From assembly GCF_016056275.1 (NCBI RefSeq), contig NZ_JAECZA010000015.1:1-57763 (forward strand): a DNA stretch of 57,763 bases, read 5' to 3'. The notes under the pieces were generated by a model that did no database searches, was not told where the DNA came from, and saw only the letters and a program-made list of their open reading frames with translations. Shown piece after piece: positions 44,434 through 52,698 of this stretch (position 1 is the stretch's first letter; every line of letters begins with the position of its first letter). The translations under genes were made by a program, and so were the position numbers. This DNA comes from Dendronalium phyllosphericum CENA369 (GTDB lineage: Bacteria > Cyanobacteriota > Cyanobacteriia > Cyanobacteriales > Nostocaceae).

Positions 44434-45105
44434 GTGTTTCCCCTCTACGACGAAAACCCGACGCGAATCACCCCGTATATCACTTACGGGTTGATTGGAA
44501 TGAATATTATAGTTTTTCTTCATGAAGTCACTCTGTCCAATAGACAATTACAGGAATTTTTGCACCTTTATGCAGTAGTACCGGAAGAGTTAACCACCAA
44601 CTTAGCCGGGGAGTGGACAACATTATTTACATCACAATTTTTACATGGTGGTTGGTGGCACTTGATATCAAATATGATATTTCTCTGGGTCTTTGGCAAC
44701 AATATTGAAGAACGCTTAGGACATTTAAAATATTTAATTTTTTATTTGGCGTGTGGTGCTTTAGCTGCTTTGTGTCAGTGGTTTATTGGCATGAATTCAG
44801 AAATTCCTTCTTTAGGTGCGAGTGGCGCGATTTCTGGAGTTTTGGGCGCATACATCATTCGCTTTCCTCATGCAAGAATTACAACTTTAATTTTTTTAGG
44901 TTTTTTTGTCACTACAATCAGCGTTCCCGCAATGTTAATGATCGGAATTTTCTTTATTCAGAATGTTATATCCGGTCTAGCCAGCTTGCAAGCAGCCGCT
45001 AATATGAGTGTAGAAACAGGCGGAGTAGCTTACTGGGCACACATTGGCGGTTTTGTTTTTGGGATGATTCTCGCTCCTTTATTTGGGTTGTTTAGGCGCG
45101 ACTAA
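44434..45105 (+). CDS. Rhomboid-family intramembrane serine protease, copy 2
   Basis: 223 residues, also from a GTG start, related to copy 1 along its whole length (PYVTYGLIAVN against PYITYGLIGMN). Catalytic Ser130 in GASGAISGVLGAY and His203 in YWAHIGGFVFG. It lacks about 12 residues of the first external loop found in copy 1 (SFGGVSLHQPVPEW region). The two are a tandem duplication with diverged substrate-facing loops. Confidence 0.94.
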   Translation: MFPLYDENPTRITPYITYGLIGMNIIVFLHEVTLSNRQLQEFLHLYAVVPEELTTNLAGEWTTLFTSQFLHGGWWHLISNMIFLWVFGNNIEERLGHLKYLIFYLACGALAALCQWFIGMNSEIPSLGASGAISGVLGAYIIRFPHARITTLIFLGFFVTTISVPAMLMIGIFFIQNVISGLASLQAAANMSVETGGVAYWAHIGGFVFGMILAPLFGLFRRD

Positions 45106-45247
45106 AATATCTGGTAGTGCGTTAGCCTACTGGTGTGGCACGATTTGAGATGTTGCAATTTAATTTGTGCGACTAATTATTTAACTGATATTTCAGGGAA
45201 AACTATGACTATAGCTTCTCTATTAGAACAAAATTGAGAATATAGTT

Positions 45248-45724
45248 ATGGATTTTAATGCATTAATTTGGGCTAAAAATGTAAGACCTTTAGATGGCGA
45301 ACCTTGGGCTTATCCTGATGACAGCATTCCTACTATATATCCAGAGTTAAGGATTTTCGCTTTACACTGGAGAAATTTAGAAAATAAAGATGTAAAAAAC
45401 GCAGGTGAACCACAAGAAAACGAACTGATAATTTTAAGACAGCATGGCAACGTAACGCACATTGTAAAAATGCTGAACAATCAACTTTATACTGACAATA
45501 ATGCTGAAGATGAATTTAATATTTATCGTCTTGTTCAAGTGGTTTGGATGACGAATGATTGGGATCATCCTCCAAAAAATGACGAAGTATTTGATTGCAC
45601 TATTACTTTCCCTCCAAATGGAAAAGCAATAAGATTGAAAAATATACAAGCATTCCAAGAACGTTGGGGGAAAGAAGGATTAGCATTTCAACAGCATGTT
45701 CAAAGTGTATTAAATATTCACTAA
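45248..45724 (+). CDS. Hypothetical protein, 158 residues
   Basis: Soluble, rich in aromatic residues and Asn. Central region ENELIILRQHGNVTHIVKML, then NIYRLVQVVWMTNDWDHPP and KNIQAFQERWGKEGLAFQQH. The alternation of strands suggests a PUA/EVE-like or other small beta domain, but I cannot assign a family. No signal peptide. It ends at a clear bidirectional terminator shared with the convergent EF-G-like gene. Confidence 0.65.
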   Translation: MDFNALIWAKNVRPLDGEPWAYPDDSIPTIYPELRIFALHWRNLENKDVKNAGEPQENELIILRQHGNVTHIVKMLNNQLYTDNNAEDEFNIYRLVQVVWMTNDWDHPPKNDEVFDCTITFPPNGKAIRLKNIQAFQERWGKEGLAFQQHVQSVLNIH

Positions 45725-45729
45725 CAAAT

Positions 45730-45763
45730 AGCCCTGCACCTTTAAATGCAGGGCTTTGATTTT
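45730..45763. terminator. Bidirectional intrinsic terminator
   Basis: Perfect nine-pair stem AGCCCTGCA/TGCAGGGCT (45730-45738 and 45747-45755), followed by TTGATTTT on the plus strand, located between the convergent genes ending at 45724 and 45781. Confidence 0.8.
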
Positions 45764-45780
45764 AGAGAAATTCAAAAAAA

Positions 45781-47823
45781 TTACTTGCCGTTGCCGTTAC
45801 CACCGTTGCCATTACCAGCTATAACGCGTTCGGCGAGTTTTTCCGGAACTTCCTGTAAATGGTCATACACCCAGTGGAAAGAACCAACGCCTAAAGTGAG
45901 CGATCGCAACTCTACAATAAAGTTTTGCATCTCTGCTTGCGGCAAGTATGCAGCTATATTATCCCAGCCTTGCCAATCGTTTCTGCCCTCATAGCCTAAA
46001 ATTTGTCCTCGTCTGCCACTTAGCAGTTGCAGCGCCTTAGAAGTAAATTCGCTCGGAGTTGTCACTTGCACGCGCACAATCGGTTCTAGGAGGGTAGGTT
46101 GTGCTTGAGGTATGCCCGTTTGCATAGCCAGTCGTGCAGCTTGTTTAAAGGCTTGTTCGGAACTATCAACGGTGTGATAAGAACCATTAGTGAGTGTTAC
46201 CGCTACATCCACCACAGGGAAGCCTAAAGGCCCGTGTGCGAGAAACTCCCGCACGCCCATTTCTACCCCAGGAATGTACTGTCTGGGAACGACACCGCCA
46301 ACAATGGTTTCTTTGAAGTTAAAACCTTCGCCGCGCGGTAGAGGTTTGATATCTAGGAAAACATCGCCAAATTGTCCGTGACCGCCGCTTTGATGCTTGT
46401 AACGCCCATGAACTGACGCTACAGGTTTGCGAATGGTTTCTTTGTAAGGCACTTGTGGTAAGTGGGTTGTCATCGGCAAGTTATACTTGCGACGCAGTCT
46501 GTCTAGGGCGACTTGCAAATGAATTTCGCCTTGACCCCAGAGGATAACTTCGTGGGTGTCGCCATGCTGTTCCCAAGCTAGCGATGGGTCTTCTTCCAAT
46601 AGCTTGGTAATAGCGCTACTGAGTTTCACTTCATCGTTGCGCTTTTCTGGTGTGATGGCCAGAGCATACACTGGTTCTAACTGTTCTGCTTTGGGTAATT
46701 CCACCGCTGACTGTGTCGAGAGTATATCTCCTGTCTTGATACCCTCTAAACGGCTCAAAGCGACAATTTCACCAGCGCCAGCTTCATTCACTGAATGCTG
46801 TTGCTGTCCCATAAGGCGATAAATTCCGCCAGCACGAATGCCATTCAGGACGATACCATCGGTTAATTTACCCTGCCAAACACGCACTAGGGAAAGTTTG
46901 CCACCTTGAGGAGTGTAATAAGTTTTTAGTACTTGAGCTAAGGGTATACTATCTTTTGAATTTTTTAAGCGACGTTCTGCTGTGGTTTCTGGTTCGGGTG
47001 CTTCCCTTAGCAAAGCTTCTAACAAAGGTCTAACACCATAATCTTGTTCTGCTACACCAAAGAAGACGGGCACTACTAAATCTGCCCCTAATTCCATTTT
47101 TAAGTCTTTAAGGATTTCTTCTTGGGGTGGTTCTATATCTTCTAAAAGTTCTTCGAGTAAATGGTCGTCAAAATTTGCCAGGGCTTCAAGCATTTCAGCC
47201 CGTGCTGTATGTTCTTCTTGTTTTAAATTTTCGGGGAAGGGTATGGGGTCAGCTGGTGCGCCTGGATGATATTGATATGCCTGTTCGCTCACCATATCGA
47301 TAAAACCGGTGAGTTGTTCCCCTTGCATGATGGGATATTGGTGCGCTACCAGAGGCCGACTAGAAACTGCTTTTAAGGCATGTAATGTTTCTAGAACGTT
47401 AATATTTGCCCGATCCATTTTGTTAACAAAGACGAGGTGGGGAATTTCCCAATCGTCTAAGAATTTAAATAGAGGAGCTAAGGTGAGGACGCGATCGCGT
47501 ATGGGTTCGCAAACTACAACTGCCGCATCAACTCCCATTAAAGCATTGTATGTTTCTTGGGCAAATTCCACCGAACCCGGACAATCAATAAAAGTGAAAC
47601 GAGTTCCTTCATACTCAGTGTTAGCCGTGCTGACTTCTACACTCATGTGGCGATCGCGCGATTCCGCGGCGCTATCTCCCACTGTGTTACCATCCTTAAC
47701 ACTGCCTTTACGGGAAATCGCCCCTGTGACAGATAACAAGCTTTCTAGTAATGTAGTTTTTCCACTTAAATAAGGGCCAACAATTGCAACATTCCGCGAA
47801 CCCGATTTTACTTTTTCGTTCAT
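45781..47823 (-). CDS. Elongation factor G-like translational GTPase (EF-G paralogue)
   Basis: 680 residues from ATG 47823 (MNEKVKSGSRNVAIVGPYLS); the 12-codon extension is unlikely. The P-loop is GPYLSGKTTLLE, where true EF-G has GHVDAGKTT, and NKMD in LVFVNKMDRANI is G4. Domains II-V follow, with GHGQFGDVFLDIKP in domain IV/V. The deviant P-loop context marks this as the EF-G-like subfamily, not the main translocase; its role is not settled. The C-terminus is a Gly/Asn repeat (GNGNGGNGNGK). Divergent from the nifN region. Confidence 0.9.
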   Translation of the reverse strand: MNEKVKSGSRNVAIVGPYLSGKTTLLESLLSVTGAISRKGSVKDGNTVGDSAAESRDRHMSVEVSTANTEYEGTRFTFIDCPGSVEFAQETYNALMGVDAAVVVCEPIRDRVLTLAPLFKFLDDWEIPHLVFVNKMDRANINVLETLHALKAVSSRPLVAHQYPIMQGEQLTGFIDMVSEQAYQYHPGAPADPIPFPENLKQEEHTARAEMLEALANFDDHLLEELLEDIEPPQEEILKDLKMELGADLVVPVFFGVAEQDYGVRPLLEALLREAPEPETTAERRLKNSKDSIPLAQVLKTYYTPQGGKLSLVRVWQGKLTDGIVLNGIRAGGIYRLMGQQQHSVNEAGAGEIVALSRLEGIKTGDILSTQSAVELPKAEQLEPVYALAITPEKRNDEVKLSSAITKLLEEDPSLAWEQHGDTHEVILWGQGEIHLQVALDRLRRKYNLPMTTHLPQVPYKETIRKPVASVHGRYKHQSGGHGQFGDVFLDIKPLPRGEGFNFKETIVGGVVPRQYIPGVEMGVREFLAHGPLGFPVVDVAVTLTNGSYHTVDSSEQAFKQAARLAMQTGIPQAQPTLLEPIVRVQVTTPSEFTSKALQLLSGRRGQILGYEGRNDWQGWDNIAAYLPQAEMQNFIVELRSLTLGVGSFHWVYDHLQEVPEKLAERVIAGNGNGGNGNGK

Positions 47824-48104
47824 AAAACCTCCTTTGCGGTAAGTCACTCTTACCCGCACGATTCTGTGTTTGCAAGCATCGATAAATTCTTCTGAGCAAG
47901 AAAGGTTATCCCTTCTTTAATTTGTTATTATCCTCTGTTTAATTCCAAGCAAAAAAAATTGTAGTTTCTCGTAAGATTTAGCTTAAGAAAAGTTAAGTGT
48001 TACAAACTTTAACTCAGAACATAATAAATTTTGTAAACACCTTCTCGATCGAGAAACTTTGTATAAACTAAACCTAACTTAAACTATTGCAAGTTAAACA
48101 ATCA
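47824..48104. promoter_or_regulatory. Divergent promoter region of the EF-G-like gene and nifN, with a 14-bp palindrome
   Basis: 281 AT-rich bases. TTCTCGATCGAGAA at 48042-48055 is a perfect 14-bp palindrome, about 200 bases ahead of nifN and 220 ahead of the EF-G-like gene. It could be an operator, although its core CGATCG is common in this HIP1-rich genome. Confidence 0.35.
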
Positions 48105-48254
48105 ATGGGATTATCATTATATAAATATCGCATCGCAGGAATTGTAACTTTACTATTAGTAGTAAGTAATCTCCTCTCTCCCCCAGCCTCCTCTACTTCC
48201 TCATCCTCCTCATCCCCCTCATCCCCCTCATCTTGTTCAGAGGAGGACATCTAA
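48105..48254 (+). CDS. Possible 49-residue leader peptide overlapping nifN
   Basis: ATG 48105 opens a frame with a hydrophobic stretch (RIAGIVTLLLVVSNLLS) followed by a Ser/Pro-rich tail, ending TAATG so that its stop overlaps the nifN start. The tail is encoded by CCTCATC-type tandem repeats (about 48172-48230), so the frame may be chance. No ribosome site is visible ahead of its ATG. If translated it would couple to nifN. Confidence 0.3.
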   Translation: MGLSLYKYRIAGIVTLLLVVSNLLSPPASSTSSSSSSPSSPSSCSEEDI

Positions 48255-49564
48255 TGGCAATTATTAGCGTTACGAGTACATCAGTTGCAGTTAATCCCCT
48301 TAAGCAAAGTCAAACTGTGGGTGCAGTTTTAGCCTTTTTGGGGGTGAAGGGAATGATGCCTTTATTACATGGTTCTCAAGGTTGTACTGCCTTAACTAAA
48401 GCGGTATTAGTGCAGCATTTTGGTCAAACGATTCCCCTTTCTACTACAGCGATGACAGAAGTTGCAACCATTTTGGGTGGTGAAGAGAGAGTTGAACAAG
48501 CAATCCTGACTTTGGTGCAGACATCGAAACCGGAAATTATCGGTCTTTGTACTACCGGACTTGTAGAAACCAGAGGCGATGATATGGAACGCTTTGTCAA
48601 AGAAATTCGCCACCGTCACCCAGAACTAGATTATTTACCAATTGTGCTTGTTTCTACACCAGATTTTAAAGGTACATTACAGGATGGCTTTGCTGGTGCG
48701 GTCGAGAGTATAGTTAAGGAAATTCCTCAAAAATGCTCAAAGCAAAACGCCTGCCCCACACAAATCACAATTTTGGCGAGTTCTGCTTTCACTCCTGGCG
48801 ATGTACAGGAAATTAAAGAGATTGTCACCTCTTTTGGACTTGAACCTATTGTTGTGCCTGACCTTTCTGGCGTTCTAAATGGTCATATAGAAGATTCTTG
48901 TAGTGCCATTACAGCTAATGGTACGACTTTGTCACAGTTACGCTCAATTGGTAGTTCTGCGTTCACTTTGGCATTAGGTGAAAGTATGCGAGGTAGCGCA
49001 CAAATTTTAGAAAAGAGATTCAACATTCCTTACGAGGTGTTTGGTGAACTAACGGGACTAGCAGCAGTAGATAGATTTCTACAAGCGTTGGTGGATATCA
49101 GTGGTGTTGGCGTACCAGAGAAATATCGCTATCAACGTCGTCAGTTGCAACATGTGATGTTAGAGAATCACTTTTACTTTGGGTGTAAGCGAGTTGCTTT
49201 AGCGCTCGAACCTGATTTACTGTGGTCAACGGTTTATTTCTTGCAATCTCTCGGCGTTCAAATTCATGCCGCAGTCACGACAACGCGCTCTCCTGTGCTG
49301 GAAAAACTACCGATTCCTAGTGTCACCATTGGTGATTTAGAAGACTTTGAACAAGTTGCAGTTGGATCTGATTTGCTCATTACTAATTCTCACGCAGTTG
49401 CGATCGCTCAACGTTTAGAAATTCTTCTCTACCGTCAAGGGATTCCCATTTTTGACCGTTTAGATGCCAATCAATTTACCAAAGTTGGCTATCGAGGCAC
49501 TATGCAGCTTTTGTTTGATATTGGCAACCTGTTTTTACAGGCAGAAACAAAAGTCAAGCATTAA
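48254..49564 (+). CDS. nifN: Nitrogenase iron-molybdenum cofactor assembly protein NifN
   Basis: 436 residues from ATG 48254, preceded by AGGAGG at 48241-48246. NifN pairs with NifE to form the scaffold on which FeMo-co is matured before transfer to NifDK. The family cysteine is at 44 (LLHGSQGCTAL). Other hallmarks: IIGLCTTGLVETRGDDMERF, LGESMRGSAQILEKRF, ALEPDLLWSTVYFLQSLG and KVGYRGTMQLLFDIGNLFL. In most cyanobacteria nifN follows nifE in the main nif cluster; here it stands alone, near modA and modD. It may be a paralogue, possibly serving an alternative nitrogenase. Confidence 0.92.
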   Translation: MAIISVTSTSVAVNPLKQSQTVGAVLAFLGVKGMMPLLHGSQGCTALTKAVLVQHFGQTIPLSTTAMTEVATILGGEERVEQAILTLVQTSKPEIIGLCTTGLVETRGDDMERFVKEIRHRHPELDYLPIVLVSTPDFKGTLQDGFAGAVESIVKEIPQKCSKQNACPTQITILASSAFTPGDVQEIKEIVTSFGLEPIVVPDLSGVLNGHIEDSCSAITANGTTLSQLRSIGSSAFTLALGESMRGSAQILEKRFNIPYEVFGELTGLAAVDRFLQALVDISGVGVPEKYRYQRRQLQHVMLENHFYFGCKRVALALEPDLLWSTVYFLQSLGVQIHAAVTTTRSPVLEKLPIPSVTIGDLEDFEQVAVGSDLLITNSHAVAIAQRLEILLYRQGIPIFDRLDANQFTKVGYRGTMQLLFDIGNLFLQAETKVKH

Positions 49565-49948
49565 AACAATTCGTAATTCGTAATTTAAGTTTTGTAATAG
49601 GGATTTAAACCTCGCTACAAAACGTGCACTGAAGAAACAGCATTCAGCACTATTTTTCTGAAAAATAAGTGGGTTTAAGGTCATCGCTAAATCCTTGATG
49701 AGCGCGGTCTTCAATTAGTGGCGGGTCTCAATCCCCCACTTTCTTGTTCTGACTCCTGAATTCAGAATAGCTGAACTCTTCAATACCAACCTTATTGGTA
49801 AAATGTATCTAGCGATACAATTTTCTAGAGCAATTTTAGGTTTGATAGTTACTATCAAGCCGTATACGCCAGATGTGAATATACCAACCAATGTCAGCAA
49901 GCTAGGCGCAAGCTTCTGCATTGACTCAAAATTAAGTCTTCTACTCTC
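49565..49948. other. Intergenic region after nifN, with one inverted repeat
   Basis: 384 bases. It opens with TTCGTAATTCGTAATT repeats, and an inverted repeat TACCAA-CCTTA-TTGGTA lies at 49784-49800. This is the first member of a family that recurs ahead of modA. The 104-codon minus-strand frame starting inside the hsdR fragment (49715-50029) has no family resemblance. Confidence 0.55.
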
Positions 49949-50907
49949 ATGAATCCAGCACAGATCGGACAAATAACTGTGAGGGCTAGTCGTGTTGCAA
50001 GAAAACTTCGCCGTTTTGACCTCAGACAATTTGCTACTGCACCATTAATACTTACTTGGTTTGAGGTTCTTGGCTACACAGTTTTATTAGAGCCAGACAT
50101 TGCTTTAGGTAAGCATCAGATAGGGCGCAGTAGTTATAGTGATGTGGTTTTGTATCAACGTCTCCATGAGGCTTTGCAAAAAATTAACCCGACAAAACCG
50201 CAACAAGCGATCGCAAAAGCTATCCATCTGGCTACTTGTCCAGAAAATTCCGACTTGCTAGAAAATAACTATCGCTTTCACAAATTCTTGAGCGATGGTA
50301 TTGAAGTTGAATACCTTTACAACAAAGAAATAGTTCGCGACAAAGTGTGGCTCACTGATACGTCTAATCTACTAAACAATGATTGGCTGGTTATTCATCC
50401 CCTAACTGTAGTTGAGGGAAATTATGCTCACTGTGTTGATGTAGTTGTTTTTATCAACGGTTTACCTTTAGCAGTTATTGTCTCGATTAATCCAAATGAT
50501 GGACAAGCCACGTTCAAAGCAGGTAAAGAGCGAATCCAGACTTACTTTCAACAGATACCGAAGCTGTTTTACTACAATACATTGCTGGTTATTACTTGTG
50601 GAAATCGGGCACGAGTCGGTACATTAACCTCAGACTGGCAGGAATTTTTACCTTGGCACACAATTGATGGTGAGGCAGTTGAGGAACTGCCGAAAGGGTT
50701 CCCCGGTATAAGCAAACTGCCGTTAGCGTCAGCGCTAGCAAGGAACGAGCGTCACCCAGAGGGAGAAGATTTTACTGCCAAGGGTGCAACTGAACTAGAG
50801 GTACTAATTCAAGGCATTTTTGATAAACGGCGTTTCCTGGAGCAAGATCGCACTTGATAGTATTTGAATCAAACGGAACCAACATCAGTAAAAAATTGCT
50901 TCGCTAA
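49949..50907 (+). pseudogene. Type I restriction enzyme R subunit (HsdR), N-terminal fragment, frameshifted
   Basis: The open frame gives about 300 residues resembling the HSDR_N nuclease domain: NDWLVIHPLTVVEGNYAHCV, VDVVVFINGLPLAVIVS (the Asp and following strand of the PD-ExK-like site), then ELEVLIQGIFDKRRFLEQDR. It stops at 50857. The expected continuation appears in another frame from about 50851 as HLIVFESNGTNISKKLLR, matching the HsdR RLLDLIRNFIVFE region, then stops at 50905-50907. The helicase part and hsdS/hsdM are absent. A relic of a lost type I restriction system. Confidence 0.82.
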
Positions 50908-51032
50908 GGTTTTTGTACAGTACCAAATTCTAATAAGCGGTTGCTTGTTGCTGGCGATCGCACTAGATATTTACTATTATTGACTGCTATCAAGAACTAT
51001 GCTGAACACTGACCCAACTTTGTCAGAATTTT

Positions 51033-51053
51033 ATTACCAATAAATTTGGTAAT
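51033..51053. promoter_or_regulatory. Inverted repeat ATTACCAA-N5-TTGGTAAT
   Basis: Perfect 8-bp arms around TAAAT. A half site TGGTAAT follows at 51067-51073. Same family as 49784-49800 and 51310-51328. The 19-21 base dyad is the size expected for a dimeric helix-turn-helix regulator. Confidence 0.5.
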
Positions 51054-51115
51054 AGCCAGAAAATCTGGTAATAATACATAAGGTGTTTTTTTAAGATCAA
51101 CAATGATTGATATCT

Positions 51116-51149
51116 ACCACCTGACGGATGTTTACGTCAGTTAGGTGGT
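51116..51149 (+). terminator. Terminator-like hairpin
   Basis: ACCACC-TGACG pairs with CGTCA-GTTA-GGTGGT (bulge GTTA), loop GATGTTTA, followed by TTATTTG. Located after the hsdR relic. Confidence 0.5.
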
Positions 51150-51309
51150 TTATTTGCTTGATCGTTCCAATTCCCTAAATCTGTCCGTGTAGCAAATAGA
51201 GGATGATGCTTATCCAAGCTCGTACCAAGGAAAGCACTCTCTGTAGTTTACCCTGAGTAGGCAATTTTCTAGCTTTTCTCTTAATTTATTCTGTAATGTC
51301 AGGGTTTTA

Positions 51310-51328
51310 TTACCAATCTTATTGGTAA
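51310..51328. promoter_or_regulatory. Inverted repeat TTACCAATCTTATTGGTAA
   Basis: Perfect 7-bp arms around TCTTA; a half site TTGGTAAT follows at 51342-51349. The spacer resembles that of the site at 49784 (CCTTA), about 1.5 kb away. Confidence 0.5.
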
Positions 51329-51773
51329 GTAACACCGATGGTTGGTAATATTTTTGCATCATATCGTTACACCACAAATTTCCGAGCAAAATCGTTCTTA
51401 TAGACAAGTGTTTGTCGGACATGAGTGTAGCTAAAAATCAAGGGTTATTAGTTCTCTGATAATCCAAGTTTTTCTCGATATGTTGCATTAGACGTGTGAG
51501 GTTAAGCAGTGAATCAGAAGAAAATATCTACCTTTTGTCTACATGGTCTATTTGTAGTTAGATACTATCTGGACTCTAGTCGAGCAGTGGTTCCAGATGA
51601 GTGACTGCCTCGCCAAGGAAGCGCAAAGAGCGCTTGAAAAGCACCTCAAAGGGACTCTTATTTGGATTTTTTGAATCTCCTAGATAATCAAATCTGAAAA
51701 TGAATAAATTTTGATTGGGAATAAAAGCTTTGAGCAATTCTGATTGCCTATTTATTTACAGATTTTGATGGGA

Positions 51774-51785
51774 GCGAACGTTCGC
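51774..51785. promoter_or_regulatory. Perfect palindrome next to modA
   Basis: GCGAACGTTCGC, 26 bases before ATG 51812. It would lie over the ribosome site region or just upstream, suiting an operator. It does not resemble the AT-rich Escherichia coli ModE box. Confidence 0.4.
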
Positions 51786-51811
51786 ATCACAAATAACACT
51801 TTTTTTTGATT

Positions 51812-52651
51812 ATGAACAGAAGAAGACTTCTTGGTTGGATTGCTACGGCAGTTACCAGCATGATGCTGGTAATAAGCTTGCAGTTTGTCAATTTATCACC
51901 AGCCACATCTGCAACTAATGTTAACGTGTATGCGGCTGTCAGCTTGACGAATGCGCTAAACAGCATTAAAACTCAGTTTCAAAATGCTAACCCAGGTATC
52001 ACCATTAGTTATACATTCGGTGCTTCTGGTACTTTATTGAGCCAAATAGAAAGTGGAGCTCCAGCAGATATTTTCATTTCTGCTGCCAACGACCAAATAG
52101 ATGTTTTGCAGAATGAGGGTAAATTGGTTTCAGGTAGCCGTAAAAACGTTGTCAGAAATCGTCTAGTTTTAATCGCTCCTACGACATCTCCTAGTCCCGG
52201 TAGTGCTGCTCTCAATAGCATCAATGGTTTAACCAACGCCAATATTAGAGGCATTGCTATAGGTGACTATACAGGTACTCCGCCAGTTGTACCAGCAGGG
52301 GATTATGCCAAACAAGTTCTTACAACACGAGGTATTTTCAACACTGTCAGTTCCAAATTGGTTCTTGGAAGCAATGTGCGTACCGTTTTAACTGCTGTTG
52401 AAAACAAAACTCTTAACAATAAGACTATTGACGCAGGTTTTGTTTACAGAACTGATGCTCTTATTTCTAATAAGGTAAGAATTGCAGACACTGCCCTGAC
52501 AACAGACAGCGAGGCTATTGTCTATCCACTGGGTATACTCACCAGAAGTACAGGTACAACTCGCACAGCAGCACAGAGTTTTTCTAGCTACTTAAGTGGT
52601 AGCACTGCCCAAAATATCTTCAAAAACACTTATGGGTTTATTTTGCCTTAA
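51812..52651 (+). CDS. modA: Molybdate-binding periplasmic protein ModA
   Basis: 279 residues from ATG 51812 (MNRRRLLGWIATAVTSMMLV), with a signal peptide ending near LSPATSAT. It binds molybdate in the periplasm for a ModBC transporter. The start of the mature protein, VYAAVSLTNALNSIKTQFQN, then SYTFGASGTLLSQIESGAPA and DIFISAANDQIDVL are standard ModA. ModB and ModC genes are not adjacent, so they must lie elsewhere. The signal-peptide codons contain a 21-bp palindrome (TTACCAGCAT/ATGCTGGTAA around a central G, 51852-51872) related to the upstream sites. Confidence 0.95.
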   Translation: MNRRRLLGWIATAVTSMMLVISLQFVNLSPATSATNVNVYAAVSLTNALNSIKTQFQNANPGITISYTFGASGTLLSQIESGAPADIFISAANDQIDVLQNEGKLVSGSRKNVVRNRLVLIAPTTSPSPGSAALNSINGLTNANIRGIAIGDYTGTPPVVPAGDYAKQVLTTRGIFNTVSSKLVLGSNVRTVLTAVENKTLNNKTIDAGFVYRTDALISNKVRIADTALTTDSEAIVYPLGILTRSTGTTRTAAQSFSSYLSGSTAQNIFKNTYGFILP

Positions 52652-52698
52652 TTACCAAAAGGTTGTCGTGAATTTTGAACTATTTGGAGTCATGTCTC

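Larger units (their letters stand above)
50908..51811. other. Long non-coding region upstream of modA
   Basis: 904 bases with no credible gene; a 70-codon minus-strand frame (51210-51422) was not called. It holds two perfect TTACCAA-N5-TTGGTAA inverted repeats plus half sites, a terminator-like hairpin and a palindrome next to modA, listed separately. Such density of symmetric sites suggests regulation of modA, or remnants of the lost restriction locus. Confidence 0.5.

Noticed and set aside
48254-49564. Calling the gene vnfN
   Set aside because: The sequence is clearly NifN family, but separating NifN from VnfN needs a phylogeny; only context hints at a paralogue.
51033-51328. Naming the TTACCAA dyads as ModE boxes or as known vnf-regulator sites
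   Set aside because: They do not match the Escherichia coli ModE consensus, and I cannot verify any published consensus from memory.
51210-51422. 70-codon minus-strand frame ahead of modA
   Set aside because: It crosses one of the inverted repeats, shows no homology pattern and has no ribosome site.
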